Part shown: positions 1 through 8,351 of the stretch, in pieces | Position numbering within the stretch: the stretch's first letter is position 1 | Layout: each line of letters opens with the position of its first letter | NCBI RefSeq assembly: GCF_018343715.1 | Contig: NZ_JAGYPL010000004.1 | Coordinates: forward strand, 186,001-250,000 | Length of the DNA stretch: 64,000 bases | Direction: 5' to 3' | Source of the DNA: Bacillus sp. FJAT-49711 | GTDB lineage: Bacteria > Bacillota > Bacilli > Bacillales > Bacillaceae_C | Made by a program: the position numbers and the translations under genes | Notes under the pieces: model-generated | Told to the model about the DNA's origin: nothing | The model's input: only the letters and a program-made list of their open reading frames with translations | The model's database searches: none

Positions 1-761
1 TTAATCGCAACAATCATATAATTTGCCGGTATAAATTGATTACCTTTATCTGGTTCTTCATACATCTTTTTTATAATAAAACCTTGTTGCGCAAATGAAG
101 TAATAATGTCAGAAAATGTCCATTTTCGTAAATATGTTTTAGGTAATGTCTTTTGTTCCTCTTCAGGGAAGAACCCTTCATAAGCAACAGGATTAAAGTG
201 TAAAGTTTCGTTAAAATAACCTTCTTTAAGAATCAGAGTTCCCTCTTTTTCATTTACTTGTACAATTTTACTAAAAGGGTGAAAATCCCTTAATATTAGT
301 TTCCCATTTTCCTTTAGTAAAGCAACTATAATTTGCCCTAATTTTTCCAAATCTGAAAAGTAGTGCAATATTCCGAATTCCATAAATACAATATCAAACT
401 GGCTTTTCATTTCCTTAATTGGAATATCAAATAGATCCGATACGATGTAATTTATATTTACATTTGCTTCTTTTGATAATTCTCTAGCATATCTAGCATT
501 TTCTTCAGAAATATCAACTATCGTTACATCCGCACCAAGAACAGCAAGAGCAACAGCCCTAATTCCACCAGAACCTAATAAATTTGCAATCTTTTTTCCT
601 GAAACATTTCCGAGGTCTTTTTTATAATAGTTAAGCCATCTATCAGTATTATCTCTAATATGTTTCCCCATTTTTTCAGGTGTTCCATAATTCGTAACCC
701 AATGTTCATATGCTCTATACTCCCAAGCCATCTTATTTTGTTTACTTTGCTCTTTTTGCAT
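1..761 (-). CDS. SAM-dependent class I methyltransferase (3' end outside window)
   Basis: The reading frame begins with ATG at 761, preceded by an AAGGAGG ribosome binding site, and is still open at base 1, so 253 residues are visible and the C-terminus lies outside the window. The glycine-rich SAM loop reads NLLGSGGIRAVALAVLGADV at about residues 56-75 and is followed by an acidic VDIS strand, the usual class I methyltransferase pattern. The substrate cannot be told from the sequence. It lies downstream of another methyltransferase and an SDR on the same strand and may share their transcript. Confidence 0.8.
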   Translation of the reverse strand, partial: MQKEQSKQNKMAWEYRAYEHWVTNYGTPEKMGKHIRDNTDRWLNYYKKDLGNVSGKKIANLLGSGGIRAVALAVLGADVTIVDISEENARYARELSKEANVNINYIVSDLFDIPIKEMKSQFDIVFMEFGILHYFSDLEKLGQIIVALLKENGKLILRDFHPFSKIVQVNEKEGTLILKEGYFNETLHFNPVAYEGFFPEEEQKTLPKTYLRKWTFSDIITSFAQQGFIIKKMYEEPDKGNQFIPANYMIVAI

Positions 762-935
762 AAAGACCTCCTTTATTTTTTCAAATCAAATTTATTTGGG
801 GCAATTTCACTTTCTAGCGGCTTGTTCCTCCCAACTGATCTGTTTATATGTTTCGGAATTCAGCAATATAAGTCTTATCCTTCTGGAATATCTATCATAT
901 TTTTAGTAAGCTCAGAATTTAGATTGATTGCATTT

Positions 936-1808
936 TTATTTCTCTCCAAAGGTAATTTTCATACTAGGAGCGTATACTATAGAGGAGTCAATATTAAATA
1001 TTTGTGAAAACAATAGTTCAGCTTCATACTGAGCTTGTGCATTCTCCAAAGTAACCCCACGTTTTTTTAAACCTTCAATAAACGCTTCCTTATTAGATGG
1101 ATCTTCCCCTAAACCTTCCCCTTTTAAAGAAAAATATAACTTTTGTTTATCTTTTTGATCCATATTTGAATTGAGGAAGTTTACTTTGTCACTGAGTCTG
1201 CACTCGATGTTTTTTACACCCAATTCTGCTAGATATAAAGGAATTTTAGCTCCGATATTTCCATCTTTACCATATTGTTTTTCATCATCTTCAAATAGTT
1301 TTTGTAGAATGCCAAGTTTCATAATATGTGTTTGGTCATACCCATCAACATAGTATGAAGACATATTTGAAATCCAGTGAGGTTCAAAACAAATTATTTT
1401 GCCTTCGTTTACAACAGAATTAATCATTTTTTGAAGCATTCTTTTTGAGTCAGACATATGTAAAAGAAAAGCGTGACAAACGGCAATATCATACTTATTC
1501 TCTAATTCTATCTCGTTTGCATCCGCTACAAAGAATTCAGCTTCATATTGGAGATTATGAAAAAGCTCTCTCCCTCTATTAATAAGCTGTTGCCCTTTAT
1601 CTATTCCTGTATATTTCGAACCAGTCGGTAATAGAGGTAATAGCTTAAGCCCTAAATATCCAAATCCACAGCCAAAATCGATAATATGTACAGGTTTAGA
1701 TAGCTTCCAAACGTATTTCACTAAAAACTCTAAATAGTCATCATTATAATATAAATCTCTGGTTCTTTTGAGATATTCCAGCTGGGTATCCCAATAATAC
1801 TCTTTCAA
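936..1808 (-). CDS. SAM-dependent class I methyltransferase, TTG start
   Basis: This encodes a 290-residue protein. The frame is open further upstream, but the only good ribosome binding site (GGGGGAG) precedes the TTG at 1808, so that start is chosen. The SAM-binding motif IIDFGCGFGYLGLKLLPLLP lies near residues 42-61, followed by an acidic TGID strand and the motif IAVCHAFLLHM typical of small-molecule methyltransferases. The substrate is unknown. It lies about 107 bp downstream of the SDR gene on the same strand, so the two may be co-transcribed under the attenuator at 2756-2929. Confidence 0.8.
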   Translation of the reverse strand: MKEYYWDTQLEYLKRTRDLYYNDDYLEFLVKYVWKLSKPVHIIDFGCGFGYLGLKLLPLLPTGSKYTGIDKGQQLINRGRELFHNLQYEAEFFVADANEIELENKYDIAVCHAFLLHMSDSKRMLQKMINSVVNEGKIICFEPHWISNMSSYYVDGYDQTHIMKLGILQKLFEDDEKQYGKDGNIGAKIPLYLAELGVKNIECRLSDKVNFLNSNMDQKDKQKLYFSLKGEGLGEDPSNKEAFIEGLKKRGVTLENAQAQYEAELLFSQIFNIDSSIVYAPSMKITFGEK

Positions 1809-1915
1809 TTGATCTCCCCCTTTTACACATCGAACAAATTGCTTTGCTCTAATAAACAAAACGGAACAATACAACCATCGTTCCGTTTCATTCATGCTAA
1901 CAATAAATCTTTTAA

Positions 1916-2698
1916 TTAGTCCCAAAATCCCCCATCTGAATGAATAATTTGCCCCGTGATCCATTCAGATTCGTCACTTGCTAAAAAGACGATTAATTTA
2001 GCCGCATCTCTAGGCTCACCGAGTCGACCCATAGGAAATTTCGGTAATAAAGATTGCTTCAACTTATTACTCATCCATCCACTATCTGTTGGTCCGGGGT
2101 CCACGGCATTAACCGTGATTTTAAGCGGTGCTAACTCAAGGGCGACTGATTTTGTAAAAGTTGAAACAGCCCCTTTTGTTGCAACATAAGCTAAATTGCC
2201 GGGTTCAGGTGATTTGTCTTGACCTGACACCATATTAATAATTCGTCCCCCTTGTTTCCCTTCAATTTGACGTACAAACTCAACTGTTAAAAGACACGTA
2301 CCTCTAATATTTACGCCATAATGAGCATCAAGAATTTCCGCATTCATGGTACGAAAATCTACGTCTACAGAATGTGTCGCATTATTAACAAGAATGGATG
2401 GAGAACCAAGTTTCTCGTGAACTTCATAAAGTAGTTTTTTCGGAGCATCTGGTTGTGACAGATCCAATTCCATTGATTCACATCGTACTCCAAGGTTGCG
2501 AATCTCATCTACAAGATTTTGAGACCAATCGGAATCATCATTTTTATTAAACCACTCCATCTGACGATCATAATTTGACCAATGTGTAAAAAAAATGTCC
2601 GCCCCTTCTCTAGCTAATTCTCGACATATTGCAGTACCAATCCCTTTTACTCGACTAGCGCCAGTCACGATTGCAATCTTATTTATTAATCTTTTCAT
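1916..2698 (-). CDS. short-chain dehydrogenase/reductase (FabG-like)
   Basis: This is a 260-residue Rossmann oxidoreductase. It shows an N-terminal cofactor motif TGASRVKGIG (about residues 13-22), the NNA motif after SILV, the catalytic YVATK pair (Tyr and Lys near residues 170-174) with an upstream Ser in NMVSGQ, and the C-terminal GQIIHSDGGF segment of the FabG group. The ATG is preceded by AAGGAG. An insert after the second strand (WSNYDRQMEWFNKNDD) is longer than in classical FabG. The substrate is unknown. A leader-peptide attenuator lies immediately upstream, which is unusual for an SDR. Confidence 0.88.
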   Translation of the reverse strand: MKRLINKIAIVTGASRVKGIGTAICRELAREGADIFFTHWSNYDRQMEWFNKNDDSDWSQNLVDEIRNLGVRCESMELDLSQPDAPKKLLYEVHEKLGSPSILVNNATHSVDVDFRTMNAEILDAHYGVNIRGTCLLTVEFVRQIEGKQGGRIINMVSGQDKSPEPGNLAYVATKGAVSTFTKSVALELAPLKITVNAVDPGPTDSGWMSNKLKQSLLPKFPMGRLGEPRDAAKLIVFLASDESEWITGQIIHSDGGFWD

Positions 2699-2755
2699 AT
2701 AAGCATCTCCTTACCGGAAAGGCTGAACAATGCACTATTGGAAATGTAAACTACC

Positions 2756-2786
2756 AAAAAAGCGAATACCCAAATTAGGTATTCGC
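2756..2786 (-). terminator. intrinsic terminator between leader peptide and SDR (attenuator)
   Basis: On the minus strand GCGAATACC, a 7-nt loop and GGTATTCGC form a perfect 9-bp stem followed by TTTTTT. It lies 58 bp upstream of the SDR start and downstream of a short leader ORF, so it would stop transcription before the SDR unless an alternative fold forms. An upstream GGGTTCG can pair with CGAA...ACC of the 5' arm and is a possible antiterminator. Confidence 0.75.
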
Positions 2787-2893
2787 CCGGTGTTTATAGC
2801 ACACGAACCCAGCAATCCTTTAATGGTGTAAATAATGATGGGAAATTGCCCCTTTTTCAAATTGAAAAGGGAATCAGCAACTCCATTCAATTA

Positions 2894-2929
2894 CTAAGCC
2901 ATTAAAGAATATCTCCCATTAAAGTCCAT
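2894..2929 (-). CDS. leader peptide of SDR attenuator (MDFNGRYSLMA)
   Basis: An 11-codon ORF starts at ATG 2929 with a close AAAGGAGC ribosome binding site and ends at TAG 2894. Its codons 8-11 contain CTTTAATGG, which is perfectly complementary to CCATTAAAG at 2826-2818, between the leader and the terminator. Ribosome stalling on the leader would free that downstream segment. This arrangement is the one known for drug-inducible resistance genes. Translation of the peptide is inferred. Confidence 0.55.
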   Translation of the reverse strand: MDFNGRYSLMA

Positions 2930-3134
2930 GCTCCTTTCGTACATCTCCGTAGATAATATGATATCTTAAACAACCTCTTTAGTAAAGGGCTTACATTTGC
3001 AATTATAACTTATCTAACGCGGATTTTAGCTACTCTTTTTCTAAAAACAATATGTTACTTATCTCCATTCCTTCTCTCCACTTATTCCTACTAGAATACA
3101 CTTAAACGGAATCACGAGAATCTCAACATAATAT

Positions 3135-3985
3135 TCAGCCATGAGTATCCCAATAAAATTCGTGATTTCTAATTACATGGAATTTATTGGAACTAGAATC
3201 ATTCCTTAATTCCAAAGGCTCATAGAATTTTGGCAATAATACAGCGTATTCTTTAACTTTTTGAACTACTTCGAAATTAAATTTACTCTCGACTGGAGAC
3301 ATGAACCAAAAAAGGTTTTTCGCCATATACCCAATATAATATTCGCTTGAAATTTCGGCATTACTATTTAATCTAACTTCAAGATTATTTCTAAATAGTT
3401 CCGAAACTCATTAATACTTAATAACTCTCCGTGTTTGTTTGTAATATATATCCCCCAGGAAGCATCTAAATAAAGCCATTTCCTTAATGATTCTGAGTAA
3501 ACTATCGTTATAACATGGCTGTCCATATCATAAGCGTCATATGGACGACAATGAACACGACGGGAACGAAACCCCATACTAAGATAAACTTCATTCAGGA
3601 CAGTCGCAATGGCATAGCAATTAACTTTGATTGTTTCTCTATCAATTAAGCTTAAGATATGTAATGCATTACAAGGCAGTGGAGGCATTACATTTCCATG
3701 CCCCAACTTTCCACTTACCCAATACATAAGAATTAATATTTTGGACAATTCATCGCCGTCACCGGCAATTTTTTCTAATTGATATTTATCTCTTATATTT
3801 TTTAATTCTTCACTATTATGTATGTGATACTTAAAATCGACATTATCATTAGAATTTGACTCTGTATCAAAGTCGGCTAAAGTTAAAAGTTCTATATAAT
3901 AATCTTTAAATTCAGGAAGATACCCAAACATATTATCACCTGCCAAATCGTATTCTTTAAATCCGTAATCCATATACATGATCAC
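3135..3985 (-). pseudogene. transglutaminase-like protein, interrupted by one frameshift
   Basis: The 5' part (3368-3985, GTG or a nearby ATG start) encodes a transglutaminase core. It has the Cys in VNCYAIATVLNEVYLSMGFR, the His in DSHVITIVY and the Asp in WLYLDASWG, a Cys-His-Asp triad in the expected order. Near 3388 the frame shifts. The +1 frame continues without a stop as NNLEVRLNSN and then runs through the segment at 3135-3326 (MAKNLFWFMSPVESKFN). Joined, the protein would be about 284 residues. No strong ribosome binding site is visible. A sequencing error at this one base would restore an intact gene. The function is unknown. Confidence 0.65.
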
Positions 3986-4143
3986 GATAGAATTGTATAT
4001 ACTAGGGAAATAAATTGTTAGAAGAATGGGTTCATTATATTTTTCTTAATTTATGAATAATTGTTTAATGATTTTATGTTAATCATATTCTCATTCTTCC
4101 TGCTACTCACTTTTATCAATTTATCCCGTTCGCCTTAAGACGA

Positions 4144-4509
4144 TTAATAAATTATTGTGTACCACCTTGTGTAATATTGATAGGCAACACTTTGTGTTAT
4201 ATTCCCCTTCTCAAATACTAAAGCATTTGAAATCTCGTTTCTTTCTACAAAACGCCAGCCGTCTTTTTCCATCATATTAATGTATGGCTCCATTTCTCCC
4301 CGTTTTACTAAATATCCGTAAATATCATCTATTTCAACTGATCCCTTTACCTCAGCTATCTCTTTGTCCAGAAAAATAAGTTTAGATATTGCTACTGCTA
4401 ACGGTATAGGATTTCCCTCTTGAAAAATCACGTCTTTCTTTTGAATAATAAAGATGGATAATAGGCTAAACAATAGAACTGTTATAATAAAGACCTTTGA
4501 TTTTAACAT
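4144..4509 (-). CDS. small membrane-anchored hypothetical protein
   Basis: This 121-residue protein has an N-terminal hydrophobic segment (residues 7-22, VFIITVLLFSLLSIFI) acting as a membrane anchor or uncleaved signal, followed by a polar extracytoplasmic region. No cysteine lipobox and no recognisable catalytic motif are present. A weak AAAGGA precedes the ATG. The downstream neighbour is the frameshifted transglutaminase gene. I do not recognise the family. Confidence 0.5.
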   Translation of the reverse strand: MLKSKVFIITVLLFSLLSIFIIQKKDVIFQEGNPIPLAVAISKLIFLDKEIAEVKGSVEIDDIYGYLVKRGEMEPYINMMEKDGWRFVERNEISNALVFEKGNITQSVAYQYYTRWYTIIY

Positions 4510-4613
4510 TTAATCTATCCTTTTATATTTATTTTCATTTAAGCTGCATCATTAGCTTAATATATTATTAAATGTGCATTATATTTTAGAACACGTTCAT
4601 TGATTGTTGGGTT

Positions 4614-4901
4614 TTATTGGTTCATTACATTGTAACCTATCCATCCAATTAGTAATATATTTGGAGCAATTAAAAAAACTGTTAGCCACCTACTATTTTT
4701 TCTTAGGGTAAAAGCAGCACCAAGATAAAAAAGTGGAAAAACTAACCCCCACCATTTAAAACTCGGGGTAGCAGCTAAGTAAAGTGATAACGGAGCTATT
4801 AATAAACTAGAAATCACAAGAAAGAACGGCTTTTTCATATAAAAAGCCATAATCGAAAGTATAATCGAAACGATCATGAATGGCCAAAAGAATCTACCCA
4901 T
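4614..4901 (-). CDS. four-helix small membrane protein of unknown function
   Basis: This 95-residue protein is almost wholly hydrophobic, with about four predicted membrane segments and a short basic RKNSR loop. The ATG is preceded by AAGGGGGAAATT. A truncated copy of its first 30 or so residues lies at 6189-6296, so the gene was duplicated locally. The function is unknown. Confidence 0.6.
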   Translation of the reverse strand: MGRFFWPFMIVSIILSIMAFYMKKPFFLVISSLLIAPLSLYLAATPSFKWWGLVFPLFYLGAAFTLRKNSRWLTVFLIAPNILLIGWIGYNVMNQ

Positions 4902-5050
4902 AATTTCCCCCTTAAAATATTTCCTTAATCTTAAATAATGGCTATCTCGAGTTTCCAGCCTTTTACTATATATAGTGAATTTGATCTCCCTATTTGTAAC
5001 TTAAAGTGATAACAGCGAATTACTCTCTTAAACAATAGAATTCGTTAAAA

Positions 5051-5467
5051 TTAATTTCCATTTAATCTATTTATAATTTTCAGTATTTTATTATCTATTA
5101 TAATATCAAGGTTTTCATTAAATACATAAAAAAGCAACAAATTATTTACTTCATACACCTTATATGAGACCACATTGAAGTTTGCTGTTTTATTATGAAA
5201 TTCTTGCAAACCTTTTTCTCTTTTATCATTTGAATCATAGATATAAACCAACAGGAGCTTCCCCTCTAATTCATAAAAAGATGGTCTCACCCCATTTAGT
5301 TTCATACCAAAAATTTTACTATCTCTCACATTACTTACTTTAAGTGACATTTGTTCTTCATCAAACAAAGATAGCGTTTCTTCCAAGGTAATTGCATTGG
5401 AATCTTTTGTTTGGCAAGCTACTATTAAGAAAACCATTAGTAGAAATGTTAAAGGTATTTTATTCAA
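5051..5467 (-). CDS. small lipoprotein of unknown function
   Basis: This 138-residue protein has a type II signal peptide: MNKIPLTFLLMVFLIVAC with the lipobox ending at Cys18. After a short spacer (QTKDSNA) it has an alpha/beta region with no recognised motif. A TAAGGAGG ribosome binding site lies directly upstream. It should be lipid-anchored on the outer face of the cytoplasmic membrane. No family is recognised. Confidence 0.65.
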   Translation of the reverse strand: MNKIPLTFLLMVFLIVACQTKDSNAITLEETLSLFDEEQMSLKVSNVRDSKIFGMKLNGVRPSFYELEGKLLLVYIYDSNDKREKGLQEFHNKTANFNVVSYKVYEVNNLLLFYVFNENLDIIIDNKILKIINRLNGN

Positions 5468-5548
5468 TGAATTGCCTCCTTAATTGTTAGCAATCAAAGT
5501 TTAAAAAGTGCTTGTTATAGTAAATAAGACAATTAAAAAGATGCTTTC

Positions 5549-5722
5549 ATCGGCAATCGATCTTTAACTCTTGGACTATTAACTCAATTATCAGCTATGG
5601 CCGTTAACCGTTGAAGGGTTGGAGATCCAAGTGCATTAGGAAACGGGGGTTGTCTTACAAAAATTTCTACACTTATTATCATTGTTACGGGATTTTTTAT
5701 TCTTTCCCGATGTTCTTATTAA
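5549..5722 (+). pseudogene. remnant of a small membrane protein gene
   Basis: This plus-strand frame reads IGNRSLTLGLLTQLSAMAVN, then a TGA at 5612, then continues in the same frame as a hydrophobic tail (TKISTLIIIVTGFFI) to TAA at 5720-5722. It has no start codon or ribosome binding site. It looks like the C-terminal half of a decayed membrane protein (DoxX-like at best, a guess). The rest of the 5468-5934 gap shows no other gene. Confidence 0.3.
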
Positions 5723-5934
5723 GCTATCATCTCTCTCCTCTAGAATTACAATCTTAACTAAAAAAGTATTTATCCTCCTTAGCTCAAAGACCCGATAGTT
5801 GATATATAAAAAGTTAGTAAAATAATCAAAGTCATTGCCTGCTTTTGAGAAAAGCCGTTATATCTAATTTTAATTACTAATAACGAATTAAGGATTCAAA
5901 TATGTTAGAATCTTCCTTAGGGAGGGTGTTTTAT

Positions 5935-6102
5935 ATGGTTGTATCAAGTGTATTAAGTTTGTTATCTATGTTAATTACAATAGCTTTACCAGTGGCGGGG
6001 GTATTTCTTTTAATATGGATTTATCAGATTAAGAGAAATAGCGAAATCCAAGTTGAACAAAACAAAGAAATCATTCGCCTATTAGAAAAAGAAAAAATAT
6101 AG
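5935..6102 (+). CDS. small single-pass membrane protein
   Basis: The protein has 55 residues. The ATG at 5935 is chosen over the upstream ATG at 5902 because GGGAGGG lies just before it. The sequence holds one membrane helix (LLSMLITIALPVAGVFLLIW) followed by a charged coiled-coil-like tail (NSEIQVEQNKEIIRLLEKEK). A weak hairpin GAACCC...GGGTTC (6117-6148) follows. Its neighbours are unrelated and the function is unknown. Confidence 0.6.
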   Translation: MVVSSVLSLLSMLITIALPVAGVFLLIWIYQIKRNSEIQVEQNKEIIRLLEKEKI

Positions 6103-6188
6103 TAATCGTTGATTTTGAACCCTTAAATTCATTTCTTTTTGGGTTCCTTATTATTATTTGTCCTAGATTAGAACTAATAAATAAGAAA

Positions 6189-6296
6189 TTATCCAACTAA
6201 AGTCAATAATGGAAGCATCGCTACAGGCTTTTTCATACATAATGCCACAATTGAAGTATTCAAACAGATCATGAACGGCCAGAGGAATATGCCCAT
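6189..6296 (-). pseudogene. truncated duplicate of the 4614-4901 membrane protein gene
   Basis: The start region matches the gene at 4614-4901: the same ribosome binding site layout (TTAAGGAGGCAATT), then MGIFLWPFMI against MGRFFWPFMI, and CMKKP against YMKKP. After about 30 residues it runs into a TAA at 6189, losing three of the four membrane segments. It is a decayed tandem copy. Confidence 0.6.
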
Positions 6297-6383
6297 AATT
6301 GCCTCCTTAAAATTTTCCCTTATCTTAATAATGGATAAAGTGATTACAAAGAATATATTCTGAACCTACAAAGAACATTTACC

Positions 6384-6569
6384 TTACCTTCTTTTTCCAA
6401 ATAGAAATTCGTACATTATTAATACTGTGAGGATCAACTGCGCGATACTTTGCCAAATTGAAGCTATTAATTTATATTGAAGCAATGAATATTCTTTTAA
6501 TTTTCTCCCTTGTATCATTATCCTTTTTAAGCTTAACGGTTGCGGCCAAGAGAAAAAGCAGTTGATCAT
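6384..6569 (-). CDS. hypothetical small protein with one membrane segment
   Basis: This 61-residue ORF has a reasonable ribosome binding site (AAGAAGGAAG) 5-6 bp before its ATG. The C-terminal part (SIAQLILTVLIMYEFLFG) is hydrophobic and ends in GKRR. It sits between a truncated gene and the nucleotidyltransferase, so it could itself be a remnant. No family is recognised. Confidence 0.35.
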   Translation of the reverse strand: MINCFFSWPQPLSLKRIMIQGRKLKEYSLLQYKLIASIWQSIAQLILTVLIMYEFLFGKRR

Positions 6570-6595
6570 AATGGCTTCCTTCTTTACTCGATATT

Positions 6596-7258
6596 TTATA
6601 GTTTAGGAATCCACTCGTGAGTATCGGGATGACAAATTTCAAGAGATCTCTTTAACCATTGTTTTTGTTCTATGGATAAATGTGGTAAGGATGAGTTAAA
6701 GTCTTGTTCATGCTTAGATGCATCTATTGAATTTATATAGGTTGATTTATACAATAAAACAATTTCTGGAGACAGATATTGAAGTCCATCTTTTATTAGA
6801 AAGGCACTATTAATAGATCGTTTTATAGAATGATCATTTAAAATATAGTAAAAATAATTTTCGTCCTTTTGATTAAATAGAAATTCAATATAATCAAAAG
6901 CTACTTGTTCATTAGCTTTAATTGAAAATTGGTATGTATTTTTTTCATTTGTCGGTTGTAAAGCACATCTAGTGTTACTGCTTGGAAAACAAAATAAATT
7001 TCGTTTCATTTGTGTTTTAGAAGAATCAAACAATTCAAGTACCTTTCCACCACCACAAGCTTCAAAAACTCTCCACCCTTTATTTATCATAAAGGTAATA
7101 ATATTTGGTCTATCCTCCCAAAACGCAAAAATATCTACATCCGTATGTGTTCTTGTAATTTTTCCAATAAAGAGGTCAATCGCACACCCACCACATATTG
7201 CCCATTTGAAATTTGCATCTTCTAAAAATGTTTTCACACTGGATATAATATTTTCCAT
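6596..7258 (-). CDS. nucleotidyltransferase-fold protein (lincosamide/aminoglycoside adenylyltransferase-like)
   Basis: This is a 220-residue protein. The ATG at 7258 is preferred over the upstream ATG at 7270 because GAGGTG precedes it. The nucleotidyltransferase signature is clear: GGCAIDLFIG followed by HTDVDIF (about residues 22-44), giving the GG and the DxD metal-binding pair of the LinA/ANT(2'')-like group. It may transfer AMP to a small molecule such as a drug, but this is inferred from family resemblance only. It lies 61 bp downstream of a hydrolase gene on the same strand. Confidence 0.7.
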   Translation of the reverse strand: MENIISSVKTFLEDANFKWAICGGCAIDLFIGKITRTHTDVDIFAFWEDRPNIITFMINKGWRVFEACGGGKVLELFDSSKTQMKRNLFCFPSSNTRCALQPTNEKNTYQFSIKANEQVAFDYIEFLFNQKDENYFYYILNDHSIKRSINSAFLIKDGLQYLSPEIVLLYKSTYINSIDASKHEQDFNSSLPHLSIEQKQWLKRSLEICHPDTHEWIPKL

Positions 7259-7319
7259 TTTGCACCTCATTTTTTCTAGTAAAGCCGCTGAAACTTCAGT
7301 ATCAGAAATTTAAATATTT

Positions 7320-8057
7320 TCATTCTATTTTTTCCACCATTTCTCTAATTGCTTCTATAACTGCTTTGGGTTTGTCAATATGAACAGCATGGCCAGCATT
7401 TTCTACAATAATATATTTGCTATTTGACGACATATTAGCCAACTCCTTCTGAAATGTTGTCCAGCAAGCCCAAGATTCGGATGTATGATGTGGCTGTGAA
7501 CTACCTGTTAAAACAGTTAACGGGATCGTTCCAAGGGATTTTACAGCTCTTACTTGCTCTAAGCTTTCCTCAAATGTACTAAGTGAACTTTCAAGGGAAA
7601 ACCCACTAAAATAATCTTCCTGTAATTCTTTACTCCACAAAGGAACCATTTTTTCATTTTGATCTTCGTGGGAAGAATCTAAAAGTATAACTCCAGCTAC
7701 CTCATCTGGATACTTACCTGCATATAACCTAACATTTAATCCTCCAAATGAATGTCCTACTAAAATATAAGGAGGTCTTATATTTGCTTTTTTAAGTAAT
7801 CTTCTAAGGTTTTCAATAATTTGCAAACTATGCTTTGGCCTTTCACTTCTTTCACTCTTTCCGATCCCGTCTCTGTCATACATAAATACATTGGCAAATA
7901 TTGATACTTCATCCTTAATCGGAAGCCAATTATTTAGATCCCATCCATACCCAGATTCAAAAACAATGGTCATATTATGAACCGGCCCTTCCGAATATTC
8001 ATAATGTAAATTCACCCCATCAACATTCAGCTTTTTACCGATAATATTGGGATCCAT
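7320..8057 (-). CDS. alpha/beta hydrolase
   Basis: This 245-residue serine hydrolase has the nucleophile elbow GHSFGG (Ser near residue 101), an oxyanion region FESGYGWDLNNW near residue 35, an acid in VILLDSS, and the catalytic His in NAGHAVHIDKP near residue 225. GGAGGG lies before the ATG. It is cytoplasmic, since no signal peptide is visible. The substrate is unknown; it is probably an esterase or lactonase. Confidence 0.85.
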   Translation of the reverse strand: MDPNIIGKKLNVDGVNLHYEYSEGPVHNMTIVFESGYGWDLNNWLPIKDEVSIFANVFMYDRDGIGKSERSERPKHSLQIIENLRRLLKKANIRPPYILVGHSFGGLNVRLYAGKYPDEVAGVILLDSSHEDQNEKMVPLWSKELQEDYFSGFSLESSLSTFEESLEQVRAVKSLGTIPLTVLTGSSQPHHTSESWACWTTFQKELANMSSNSKYIIVENAGHAVHIDKPKAVIEAIREMVEKIE

Positions 8058-8230
8058 AACTTCCCTCCATAATAACTTTATATAAACTTTTCCATAAAGA
8101 ACTTAGGATCTCCTGCTTATCAGGATATGGAAAAAGCTTTACTCCTTATGGAAATAAATGAAGTACTAAAAAATATGTCATAACTTAATTGATTAAATCC
8201 TGAATATTGTAGGTAATTAATAACTAAAGC

Positions 8231-8303
8231 AAAAAAGTACTCCAATATTATTTGAATTTGTGATTTCTAGAATCACAATCCATAAGTAAAGGAGCACTTT
8301 TTT
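8231..8303 (-). terminator. long hairpin terminator downstream of spoIIP homologue
   Basis: The sequence AAAAAAGTACTCC (8231-8243) pairs with GGAGCACTTTTTT (8291-8303), and an inner GTGATTTCTAGAATCAC palindrome extends the fold. Poly-A at one end and poly-T at the other let it work on either strand. The gene it most likely serves is the minus-strand spoIIP homologue ending at 8352. Confidence 0.7.
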
Positions 8304-8351
8304 AAGAAAGAATTATAAACATATACTCAATATCACAAAGTCCAATATATA

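Noticed and set aside
660-1007. 115-residue plus-strand ORF
   Set aside because: It lies opposite two minus-strand methyltransferase genes, has no ribosome binding site and has unnatural composition.
2760-2940. T-box or tRNA-like leader before the SDR gene
   Set aside because: The GGGTTCG and terminator looked T-box-like, but the invariant T-box sequence and specifier loop are missing. The leader ORF explains the region better.
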